NCBI GenBank assembly: GCA_028284935.1
Contig: JANQQQ010000039.1
Span: 62,001 to 126,000 of the forward strand
DNA from: Croceivirga sp.
GTDB taxonomy: Bacteria > Bacteroidota > Bacteroidia > Flavobacteriales > Flavobacteriaceae
Direction: 5' to 3'
Length of the DNA: 64,000 bases
Positions within the stretch are counted from its first letter, which is position 1. Each line of letters opens with the position of its first letter. Positions 9,508 to 16,546 of the stretch are shown here, piece after piece. A program made the translations under genes and the position numbers. The notes under the pieces are model-generated. The model was not told the origin of the DNA, ran no database searches, and saw nothing but the letters and a program-made list of their open reading frames with translations.

Positions 9508-9924
9508 TTAGGAAAAGAATTCGCTGAGCAGAATTAAGATCCCAAGAATGAAACAAAAGGGGGAATAGTATCGGGTATCCAATCTTGAAAATTTTGAATT
9601 TTTGATTTTTTTGGTAAATCCAACATACTTAAAATCACCAATGGCCCTGATTAAAAATAGAATTCCGATGGCAAACGCAGTATAGTTTAACCACTTGCCT
9701 TCGATGAACATAGCTATTTTGTTAATAAACACGAATGCGAAAAGTAGTAGAATCACTCCCACCATTGCAGAACTTCCTTTACCTGGTGAAATCACATGAC
9801 CTTTAGTAGGATTCGTTGGAACTACGGTCGAAATATCGATTATACCAAATAGGGCCCAATAGAAATGCAATCCTGATAGGAATGTCAAGGTAATGGAAAT
9901 GAGGATGGCAATAACGTCCCACAT
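9508..9924 (-). CDS. DUF3995-type small membrane protein
   Basis: A 138-residue protein with four hydrophobic segments (about 3-24, 54-72, 82-96, 118-135). The opening LSGLHFYWALFG is typical of the DUF3995 family, whose function is unknown. Its ATG overlaps the lysA stop codon by one base (TAATG), which implies translational coupling to lysA. A link to lysine or peptidoglycan precursor metabolism is therefore possible but may be accidental. Confidence 0.8.
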   Translation of the reverse strand: MWDVIAILISITLTFLSGLHFYWALFGIIDISTVVPTNPTKGHVISPGKGSSAMVGVILLLFAFVFINKIAMFIEGKWLNYTAFAIGILFLIRAIGDFKYVGFTKKIKNSKFSRLDTRYYSPFCFILGILILLSEFFS

Positions 9925-11165
9925 TATTTAAGGGCCACTTTCTTCTCGTCGGACTCAAATAGTTCTTTTGGATCGACCTGATTTCTAAGAATATCGTCAA
10001 AAGACTCACGTTCACGAATCAAATGGGCTTGACCATCCAACCACAGTACTTCAGCAGGACGATAGCGGGAATTGTAGTTACTGGCCATGGTAAAGCAGTA
10101 GGCACCTGCATTTCTGAAAGCCAATATATCACCCTCGGTAATTTCATTGATGCGGCGGTTATTGCCAAAGGTGTCCGTCTCACAAATATAACCTACTACG
10201 GAATAGTACCGCTCCCGGCCTTTGGGGTTTGAAATATTGATGATTTCATGTTGTGCGCCGTAGAGCATTGGGCGAATTAGATGGTTAAAACCGGAGTCCA
10301 CCTGCGCAAAAACGGTGGAGGTCGTCTGTTTCACCACATTTACCTTGGCCAAAAAATATCCCGCCTCGCTTACCAAAAATTTGCCCGGTTCAAAGGCCAA
10401 GGTCAACGGTCTTCCATAGTCCTCACAGAATTCGTTGAACCGTTGTGACAATTTTTTCCCCAGTTCTTCAATATTGGTTTCAATATCCCCTGTTTTGTAC
10501 GGTACCTTAAAGCCACTGCCAAAATCAATAAACTCCAAGTCCTTGAAATTTTTGGCGGTTTCAAAAAGAATTTCCGAAGCGTAGAGAAAAACATCAATGT
10601 CCAAAATATCGCTCCCGGTGTGCATGTGGATGCCATTGATGTTCATATCGGTTAACTCAACAATCCTTAAAAGGTGGGGGATTTGATGGATACTGATACC
10701 AAATTTGGAATCAATATGTCCAACGGAAATATTGGAATTGCCTCCGGCCATTACATGGGGATTGATCCTAATGCAGACAGGTACATCCGGATGTTTGTTT
10801 CCAAATTGTTCCAAAACGGATAGGTTGTCAATATTGATTTGAACTCCAAGTACAGCAGCTTCCTCAATTTCTTCCAGTGAAACCCCATTTGGCGTATAAA
10901 TAATGGATTCCGGCTGAAACCCGGCCATTAATCCCAATCGTACTTCTTGAATGGATACGGTATCCAAGCCACTGCCCAGATGCTTCATCAACCGCAGTAT
11001 GGAAAGGTTGGAGAGTGCTTTTGCAGCGTAATTCAGGCGTACATTGGAAACGCCTTCAAAAGCATTGGTCAAACGTTGGTATTGTGATGTGATTTTGGCG
11101 GCATCATAAACGTACAGGGGCGCCCCAAATTCTTCAACAATGTTTAAGAACTGCTTGGATTCCAT
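9924..11165 (-). CDS. lysA: Diaminopimelate decarboxylase
   Basis: This PLP enzyme decarboxylates meso-diaminopimelate to lysine in the cytosol. It has 413 residues, normal for the family. The Schiff-base lysine is K49 in NYAAKAL. Further family marks are HMHTGSDI and EFIDFGSGF near residue 200, a Gly-rich phosphate site, and a C-terminal FxNAGAYCFTMASNYN block supplying the second active-site half of the dimer. It heads a two-gene unit with the DUF3995 protein. A TAnnTTTG box lies about 85 bases upstream, and no lysine riboswitch is recognisable in the 150-base leader. Confidence 0.95.
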   Translation of the reverse strand: MESKQFLNIVEEFGAPLYVYDAAKITSQYQRLTNAFEGVSNVRLNYAAKALSNLSILRLMKHLGSGLDTVSIQEVRLGLMAGFQPESIIYTPNGVSLEEIEEAAVLGVQINIDNLSVLEQFGNKHPDVPVCIRINPHVMAGGNSNISVGHIDSKFGISIHQIPHLLRIVELTDMNINGIHMHTGSDILDIDVFLYASEILFETAKNFKDLEFIDFGSGFKVPYKTGDIETNIEELGKKLSQRFNEFCEDYGRPLTLAFEPGKFLVSEAGYFLAKVNVVKQTTSTVFAQVDSGFNHLIRPMLYGAQHEIINISNPKGRERYYSVVGYICETDTFGNNRRINEITEGDILAFRNAGAYCFTMASNYNSRYRPAEVLWLDGQAHLIRERESFDDILRNQVDPKELFESDEKKVALK

Positions 11166-11249
11166 ACTTAAATTTTATTCAAAACTAAAATAGTAAGGTT
11201 TGACCAACAAAATTTGAAAATCAATACATAAAAATTTAACTTTTTGTTG

Positions 11250-11257
11250 CAAAAATA
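11250..11257 (-). promoter_or_regulatory. Candidate -7 box of lysA
   Basis: On the minus strand this reads TATTTTTG followed by C, a full match to TAnnTTTG. It lies in the 150-base divergent region between lysA and the LON-domain gene. Confidence 0.4.
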
Positions 11258-11315
11258 ACAATCAATAAAGGTTGGTACTTCCGTCCCAGCTGTTTACATT
11301 TAGAAAAAAATACAA

Positions 11316-11957
11316 ATGAAGCTGCCCCTTTTTCCTTTGCAATCGGTTTTCTTTCCGGGTGAAACGGTACCCCTCCACATTTTTGAGGAACGCTATAAGC
11401 AATTGATCCATGATTGTAGGGAAGAGGCCATAACATTTGGTATTCCGGTGTTTATTGACAATACCGTGAGATTTGGAACCGAAGTTCAGTTGGTAGAGGT
11501 GGTCAATACCTATGAGGGCGGGGAAATGGATGTGGTCTGTGTTGCCCGTCAAGTATTTAAGGTGCTGACTTTTGATAACGAAATGGATGGGAAATTGTAT
11601 GCAGGTGGTATCGTGGAGTTTTTGGAATCCCAAAATGATGCCGATAGCAATTTTAGAAAGGAGGTATTTGATAAAATCAAGCAATTGTATGATTTAATGG
11701 GTGTGCAGTTTCCGCCGACACCCTTTGATAAGTTCAATAGTTACGCTTTTGCCCATAAAATGGGACTTTCCTTTGAGCAAGAGTACCAATTGTTACAACT
11801 GACCAATGAAACGGAACGTTTGCGTTTTATCGCCCAACACTTGGATACGACCATCGCAGTACTTGAACAAATTGATAAGACAAAGGCTGTTATTGAAATG
11901 AACGGGCATTTCAAGAATTTTGATCCCCTGGATTTTAAGGATTTTAAGGTGGAATAA
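11316..11957 (+). CDS. LON substrate-binding-domain protein
   Basis: A 213-residue protein consisting of only the N-terminal LON substrate-binding fold (PF02190); it has no ATPase or protease part. The conserved opening LPLFPLQSVFFPGETVPLHIFEERY is clear. The helical C-terminal part (about 120-205) corresponds to the helical bundle after the LON fold. Such stand-alone LON-domain proteins are widespread, and their role (substrate adaptor or regulator) is not settled. It is divergent from lysA, and sucC follows with its own promoter box. Confidence 0.88.
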   Translation: MKLPLFPLQSVFFPGETVPLHIFEERYKQLIHDCREEAITFGIPVFIDNTVRFGTEVQLVEVVNTYEGGEMDVVCVARQVFKVLTFDNEMDGKLYAGGIVEFLESQNDADSNFRKEVFDKIKQLYDLMGVQFPPTPFDKFNSYAFAHKMGLSFEQEYQLLQLTNETERLRFIAQHLDTTIAVLEQIDKTKAVIEMNGHFKNFDPLDFKDFKVE

Positions 11958-12018
11958 GTCCATTATTGATCCAACTCCAATTCTTCCAATTAAATTATTA
12001 ATTAAGGATGTGGTTTCC

Positions 12019-12026
12019 TATTTTTG
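12019..12026 (+). promoter_or_regulatory. -7 box of sucC
   Basis: TATTTTTG matches TAnnTTTG and lies 25 bases before the sucC ATG at 12052, the same short spacing seen for guaB. Confidence 0.5.
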
Positions 12027-12051
12027 TCACCGCATTTTAACAAACAATCCT

Positions 12052-13245
12052 ATGAACCTTCACGAATATCAAGGGAAAGAAATTTTAGCCAGCTTTGGTG
12101 TGCGCGTACAACGTGGAATTGTGGCGCATAATGCCAAAGAAGCTGTCGATGCTGCAAAACAATTGACCCAGGAAACGGGAACAGGTTGGCATGTTATCAA
12201 AGCTCAAGTTCACGCCGGAGGGCGTGGAAAGGGTGGAGGTGTTAAGTTGGCCAAAAATCTAAAGGAAGTTGAGGAGTTGGCAGGAAGCATCATCGGTATG
12301 AATCTGGTAACACCTCAGACTTCTGCAGAAGGAAAAAAGGTGCATCAAGTTTTGGTTGCCGAGGATGTGTATTATCCCGGGGATAGTGAAACCAGTGAGT
12401 TTTACATGTCCGTCCTTTTAAATCGTGGAACCGGTAGGAATATGATCATGTATTCCACCGAGGGAGGAATGGATATTGAAGAAGTTGCCGAAAAAACACC
12501 ACATTTAATTTTCACAGAAGAGATTGACCCTGCTACCGGCTTATTGCCTTTCCAAGCGAGAAAAGTGGCTTTTAACCTTGGCCTTTCCGGAATAGCGTTC
12601 AAAGAGATGGTAAAATTTGTATCCTTTTTGTACAAGGCATACCAAGAGAGTGACGCCAATCTTTTTGAAATCAATCCTGTCCTCAAAACTTCTGATGACA
12701 AGATTATGGCCGTGGATGCCAAAGTTTCCATAGATGATAACGCTTTATATCGAAGAAAGACCTATGCTGAAATGCGGGATTTGCGGGAAGAAAATCCCAT
12801 TGAGGTGGAGGCACGTGCCGTTGGCTTAAACTATGTTGATTTGGATGGCAACGTGGGATGCATGGTCAATGGTGCAGGTTTGGCCATGGCGACCATGGAC
12901 TTAATCAAAATGGCTGGTGGGGAGCCGGCCAATTTTTTGGATGTGGGAGGTACGGCAGATGCGAAAAGGGTTGAGGAAGCCTTCCGAATCATTTTGAAAG
13001 ACGCCAACGTGAAAGCCATCCTTATTAATATTTTTGGTGGTATTGTGCGGTGTGACCGAGTGGCACAAGGTGTTGTTGACGCGTATAAAAACATGGGAGA
13101 TGCCATTCAAGTGCCCATTATAGTGCGTCTTCAAGGAACCAATGCGGAACTGGCCAAGGAAATTATCGATAATTCCGGTTTGGCCGTTCACTCGGCGGTA
13201 CAATTCCAAGAGGCAGCTGATAAAGTAAAAGAGCTTTTGGCTTAA
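12052..13245 (+). CDS. sucC: Succinyl-CoA ligase (ADP-forming), beta subunit
   Basis: This subunit carries the ATP-grasp nucleotide site of succinyl-CoA synthetase, which converts succinyl-CoA to succinate in the TCA cycle. The start is set at the ATG beginning MNLHEYQGKEILASFG, the invariant N-terminus of the family, giving 397 residues. The frame is open further upstream, but that stretch overlaps the LON-domain gene and is not conserved. The ATP-grasp part covers about 5-230. The C-terminal ligase domain includes GCMVNGAGLAMATMD and NIFGGIVRCD. The alpha subunit gene is not adjacent. A strong terminator follows. Confidence 0.96.
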   Translation: MNLHEYQGKEILASFGVRVQRGIVAHNAKEAVDAAKQLTQETGTGWHVIKAQVHAGGRGKGGGVKLAKNLKEVEELAGSIIGMNLVTPQTSAEGKKVHQVLVAEDVYYPGDSETSEFYMSVLLNRGTGRNMIMYSTEGGMDIEEVAEKTPHLIFTEEIDPATGLLPFQARKVAFNLGLSGIAFKEMVKFVSFLYKAYQESDANLFEINPVLKTSDDKIMAVDAKVSIDDNALYRRKTYAEMRDLREENPIEVEARAVGLNYVDLDGNVGCMVNGAGLAMATMDLIKMAGGEPANFLDVGGTADAKRVEEAFRIILKDANVKAILINIFGGIVRCDRVAQGVVDAYKNMGDAIQVPIIVRLQGTNAELAKEIIDNSGLAVHSAVQFQEAADKVKELLA

Positions 13246-13270
13246 AAAAGTATAGATTTTGATAATGTAT

Positions 13271-13297
13271 AAAGGGGGCACTTGCCCCCTTTTTTTG
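13271..13297 (+). terminator. Rho-independent terminator of sucC
   Basis: AAAGGGGGC pairs with GCCCCCTTT around ACTT and is followed by a run of seven or more T, 25 bases after the sucC stop. Confidence 0.9.
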
Positions 13298-13422
13298 TTT
13301 TAACCTGTGTATAATCTTAAATAAGGGTTAAAACAAGAACCGGGGTGTAACATATGGTACCGGGGCATAGTCTCTATTGGGAAATCATCAATCAATTAGT
13401 AATCATTTAAAAACAGACAGTC

Positions 13423-13755
13423 ATGAAAAAAACAAGTATTTTGACATTTGTTGCCGCACTCTTTAGTGTCGCCTTGGTTTCGGCCAACACCACAACCAAC
13501 AACCCGGATTCAACCATTAGTGAACAATTGAAGGAAATTCTATCGCAAAATGCAATAGATGTTGATACCAAAGATGCTACCGCAAGGGTATTGTTTAAGG
13601 TAAATAATGAAGGGGAAATTGAAGTTTTAAGAGTTGCTACGGAACGGAAGGACATCAAGTGGTTCCTAAACAGGAAGTTGGAAGGTAAAAAGCTTTCCCT
13701 TGATAATTCTGCTTACGGGGAAGTATTTGTGGTGGATGTTAGGGTAACATCTTAA
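13423..13755 (+). CDS. Small exported protein, TonB C-terminal-like fold (paralogue 1)
   Basis: A 110-residue protein with a clear signal peptide (about 1-21, ending LVSA). The mature part runs VLFKVNNEGEIEVLRV, then a helix-rich middle, then VFVVDVRVTS. That beta-alpha-beta order and the N/GE turn resemble TonB C-terminal-type domains, without any membrane anchor or proline-rich linker. The function is unknown. It shares length, signal and layout with the protein at 14159-14491, so the two arose by duplication. The gene stands alone between the sucC terminator and its own hairpin terminator. Confidence 0.8.
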   Translation: MKKTSILTFVAALFSVALVSANTTTNNPDSTISEQLKEILSQNAIDVDTKDATARVLFKVNNEGEIEVLRVATERKDIKWFLNRKLEGKKLSLDNSAYGEVFVVDVRVTS

Positions 13756-13782
13756 GTAACAAAAGGAACCTAAAGGAAGGAC

Positions 13783-13820
13783 GGGCAATGTTTTGATAAC
13801 ATTGCCCTTTTGTTGTTTTT
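13783..13820 (+). terminator. Terminator of paralogue 1
   Basis: GGGCAATGTT pairs with AACATTGCCC around a 5-base loop, followed by TTTTGTTGTTTTTTC. Confidence 0.85.
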
Positions 13821-14158
13821 TCAATATTCCATCCGGTCACATCTATGCAATACAATAGTTTCTCGGAAAAAATTGGAAAACAGCAATTGATCTGAAAGTT
13901 TTAAGAAGATTCATTAATGTTACTTTCCCAATGCAGCATACATAGAGTTTTAGGCCCATGTTATGCAATTTAAATATCCGTTAAATTGAACAGGAAGGAT
14001 GATGATTGTACGGAATCCGAAGTAATTTTGGGATGACTAAAGAAAGGGGGAGTTCTCTAAAATTCTGTTAAAATTAAAATTTGTTGTAACATTCTCATTT
14101 TTCAGACGTCTTTTAGGCATATTCATCAAATTTATCAATCTCAAAAAACGAAATCGTC
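13821..14158. other. Intergenic stretch between the two paralogues
   Basis: About 340 A+T-rich bases hold no frame with coding character. No full TAnnTTTG box was found close to the second gene. A long leader or an alternative promoter type is possible. Confidence 0.4.
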
Positions 14159-14491
14159 ATGAGAAAAACTAGTTTGGCATTTTTAGCCGCAGCATTGTTT
14201 GTAGTAAGTACACTATCCGCTAATCCTACCGAAAATCTAGAACCCACAAAAAAATTATCCACTCAAATCCACAAAATGTTGGAATCCAATTCCTTCGACG
14301 TTGAAAGTGACATGGTAGCCAATGTTAGATTTACCCTAAACAAAGACGGGGAAATCGTTGTATTATCGGTCGATACCAAAGACAGCCTATTGGAAGGCTT
14401 CGTAAAGGGAAGGTTGAATTACCAAAAAGTGGATTTGGAAAATCCAAAGGAAGGGAGATTGTATACCGTTCCTGTACGTATTACGGCTTAG
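14159..14491 (+). CDS. Small exported protein, TonB C-terminal-like fold (paralogue 2)
   Basis: A 110-residue exported protein with a signal peptide (about 1-21, ending TLSA), a linker, and the core VRFTLNKDGEIVVLSVDT, ending in YTVPVRITA. It aligns over its whole length with 13423-13755, including the spacing of the GEI turn and the final strand, but only a minority of residues are identical, so the duplication is old. The function is unknown. The two genes share a similar leader just before ATG (A-rich, then CGTC or AGTC). It is flanked by hairpin terminators and probably transcribed alone. Confidence 0.8.
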   Translation: MRKTSLAFLAAALFVVSTLSANPTENLEPTKKLSTQIHKMLESNSFDVESDMVANVRFTLNKDGEIVVLSVDTKDSLLEGFVKGRLNYQKVDLENPKEGRLYTVPVRITA

Positions 14492-14518
14492 AAAACTGTA
14501 ATTATTTGAGTTAGTCAT

Positions 14519-14546
14519 GAAAATCCCGGGGAAACCCGGGATTTTC
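14519..14546 (+). terminator. Hairpin with GAAA tetraloop after paralogue 2
   Basis: A 12-bp perfect stem (GAAAATCCCGGG and its complement) closes on the stable GAAA tetraloop 27 bases after the stop. The T-run lies within the stem end. It probably terminates in both directions. Confidence 0.75.
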
Positions 14547-14594
14547 CATTATACGAAATTGGATGTAAAAGAGTTAGTATAACAAAGACCAACC

Positions 14595-14996
14595 GTGAAC
14601 TCTTACCAAGATAAACTCAGTATTTTAAGTGAACTTATTGCTTTCGCCAGAGTAGACTATAAACTAAAGGAGGATGAGTATGATTTTCTTCTTAGTGTAG
14701 CCAACTTAATGAAGGTCAAAAAAACTTCCTTGGATGCCTTGCTAAAAAACACCATTGAAATTTCCACTCCAAAAACCCAATTGGACCGAATTGTACAGTT
14801 TCATCGTTTGTTGTTATTAATGAATGTCGATAATGAACAACATGAGAAAGAGATTGAAAAATTGCACAACATCGGTCTTTGGATGGGACTTCCCCCTTCC
14901 GCCATTACCCAGGTCCTAGAGGTGATGCACCAATATCCCAATATGGCAGTTCCACCAGAAATCCTTCTTAATATTTTCAGGGCACATTACAACTAA
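14595..14996 (+). CDS. TerB-like helical protein
   Basis: A 133-residue, mostly helical cytosolic protein that starts at GTG. It has two related halves (about 5-60 and 65-125) with the pattern of the TerB-like fold: acidic turns such as RVDYKLKEDEYDFL and NVDNEQHEKEIEKL at the positions where TerB domains bind metal. Homologues in Flavobacteria are sometimes named excinuclease subunit B; nothing in the sequence supports that name. The function is unknown. It stands between two terminators and shares no operon with its neighbours. Confidence 0.75.
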   Translation: MNSYQDKLSILSELIAFARVDYKLKEDEYDFLLSVANLMKVKKTSLDALLKNTIEISTPKTQLDRIVQFHRLLLLMNVDNEQHEKEIEKLHNIGLWMGLPPSAITQVLEVMHQYPNMAVPPEILLNIFRAHYN

Positions 14997-15107
14997 GCGT
15001 CATTTTGACATGTATTTTGCATATGTTAGTGCCAAATAGTCATTAATTCTCGATTGGTATATCCTTTGTCCATTTCTTGGTGAATTTAATTTTAAAATAC
15101 AATCACC

Positions 15108-15530
15108 ATGTTAGTCAAAAGAAATAATGTACTGCTACCGAGTTTAATGAGCGATTTTTTCAAGCCAGACTGGTTTGGAGGTATGGAAACCTTTTCCACC
15201 AAGGTTCCTGCTGTGAACATCAAGGAAAATGAAACCGATTTTACGTTGGAACTGGAAATTCCCGGTTTTAAAAAGGAAGATTTTAACATAGAATTGGACA
15301 ACGATGTACTGACCATTTCATCTGAAGTAAAAAATGAGGGTGAAATTAAAGAGGAGACGTACGCGAGGAGGGAATTCTCGGTTTCTTCCTTTAGAAGGGC
15401 TTTTAGCTTGCCTGATTCCGTAAATGAAGGTGCGGTTAAAGCTGCCTATGAAGGGGGTATCTTAAAGGTAACCCTTCCCAAAAAAGAAGAGGCCTTACCC
15501 AAACCAAAGCGCCTCATTGAAATAAAATAA
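15108..15530 (+). CDS. Small heat-shock protein, Hsp20/alpha-crystallin family
   Basis: A 140-residue ATP-independent holdase. After a short N-terminal arm (1-35), the alpha-crystallin domain spans about 36-128, with VPAVNIKENETDFTLELEIPG and FRRAFSLPDSV, ending in the conserved AAYEGGILKVTLPK. The C-terminal tail carries the IEIK (I-x-I) motif that docks subunits into oligomers. It is a single gene with a strong terminator about 150 bases later. Heat induction is expected from the family, but no CIRCE element was seen. Confidence 0.95.
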   Translation: MLVKRNNVLLPSLMSDFFKPDWFGGMETFSTKVPAVNIKENETDFTLELEIPGFKKEDFNIELDNDVLTISSEVKNEGEIKEETYARREFSVSSFRRAFSLPDSVNEGAVKAAYEGGILKVTLPKKEEALPKPKRLIEIK

Positions 15531-15676
15531 AAGTATTGCGAAACCAACTAGGTGTTTCCTCTGATATTTTGGGTTTTGCCTATGATTGGATATAATTCGC
15601 AATGAGATAATGAAATTATGATTGGGCCCGTCAGGTCCATTTCATGATGGTTGGTTTGTTTAGTTGGTTAGTTAGG

Positions 15677-15709
15677 GAAAGCGCCGCACTCGCGGCGCTT
15701 TCTTTTTTT
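15677..15709 (+). terminator. Strong terminator downstream of hsp20
   Basis: GAAAGCGCCGC pairs perfectly with GCGGCGCTTTC around ACTC, followed by seven T. This is the clearest rho-independent terminator in the window. Confidence 0.92.
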
Positions 15710-16068
15710 CAGTCTATGACTATTGATGATAGCAAGTATTGGTTCTTCAAAACGTCAATTCGTAGGACTATCAAAAAAGACCAAGAATGGGACTTATCCC
15801 AGTTAAGAGAATTGATTTTACACTTTTGTCCTTTAAATCGGCCGATTTTTGGGTTAATTCTATTATAGCGGAACTTAAAATTTTCTGTTGGCTGCATATC
15901 GTCTGGAAATAAACCACTCCGGGTAAGACATTGGACCATCAGAATACTAGAAAATACTGTATCCCTGGAGCATATATGGCACAATATCTATATCAAACCA
16001 AATCCTGTAGTAATACTATTTCAATCACAACATTTATAAACTTCTTTCAACTACATTAGATTGAAAAA
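15710..16068. other. Non-coding stretch between two terminators
   Basis: About 360 bases separate the hsp20 terminator from the terminator of the minus-strand unit beginning at 16544. Short frames exist in both directions, the longest about 90 codons, but none has a signal, domain or usable start context. I see no gene here. Confidence 0.5.
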
Positions 16069-16098
16069 GCCGATGCCATTTTTTGGAATGGCATCGGC
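16061..16098 (-). terminator. Terminator of the 16119-19285 unit
   Basis: GCCGATGCCATT pairs perfectly over 12 bp with AATGGCATCGGC around a 6-base loop (16069-16098). On the minus strand it is followed by TTTTTC. It lies 21 bases after the lipoprotein stop. Confidence 0.88.
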
Positions 16099-16118
16099 CA
16101 ATCTTGTGTCAAACATTC

Positions 16119-16544
16119 TTATTGCACCACCCTAGGAAGCAAGATAATCATGTTGTCATAAGTGACCCCTGGAGCAAAATCAAAACAACTACCACCGTTG
16201 CATGATAATTCACTGCCATTTGAAGTAAAACTCGTAAAAGTATCATCCTCCAGGTATACCCTTACTGTTATTGAAATTTCATCTATCCCCAATCCTCCTC
16301 TAAATCGGGCCTCAAACGCACCATCCTCAGTATCAATTGGTGTGCGAAAGTTGATGACTTCTACGGAATCGTCCACTGGAAAATCATCTTTTGTAGCAAC
16401 AAATCGGATTTCAACATTTCCCGCAGGTTCCATCGTATCTGAAAAAAGGACAACCCCAGAGAAGACCGTTGGGTCATCCGAACTGTCTTTGTCGCAGCCT
16501 TGAAACATAAACAGGCATATTGTCAATAAAAAACCAAACCTCAT
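16119..16544 (-). CDS. Small lipoprotein of unknown function
   Basis: A 141-residue lipoprotein. The signal ends in the lipobox-like FQGC, with the modified Cys near residue 17, followed by DKDSSDD, an acidic patch typical of surface-exposed Bacteroidota lipoproteins. The mature part looks like one Ig/transthyretin-like beta-sandwich: FSGVVLFSDTMEPAGNVEIRF resembles the start of carboxypeptidase-regulatory-like domains. It begins 2 bases after the stop of the T9SS hydrolase (16547-19285) and ends in a strong terminator, so the two form an operon and may sit together on the cell surface. Confidence 0.8.
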   Translation of the reverse strand: MRFGFLLTICLFMFQGCDKDSSDDPTVFSGVVLFSDTMEPAGNVEIRFVATKDDFPVDDSVEVINFRTPIDTEDGAFEARFRGGLGIDEISITVRVYLEDDTFTSFTSNGSELSCNGGSCFDFAPGVTYDNMIILLPRVVQ

Positions 16545-16546
16545 AA

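Noticed and set aside
11920-12051. Upstream extension of the sucC frame
   Set aside because: It overlaps the LON-domain gene and precedes the invariant SucC N-terminus and the promoter box.
14595-14996. Naming this gene excinuclease subunit B
   Set aside because: The true uvrB is at 35778-37769; this small helical protein shares none of its motifs.
15644-15868. Plus-strand frame overlapping the hsp20 terminator, with an internal ATG at 15716
   Set aside because: It runs through a strong terminator and has no family resemblance or start signal.
15709-15984. 91-residue minus-strand frame in the same gap
   Set aside because: Antisense of the previous frame, with no domain or signal; it lies between two terminators.
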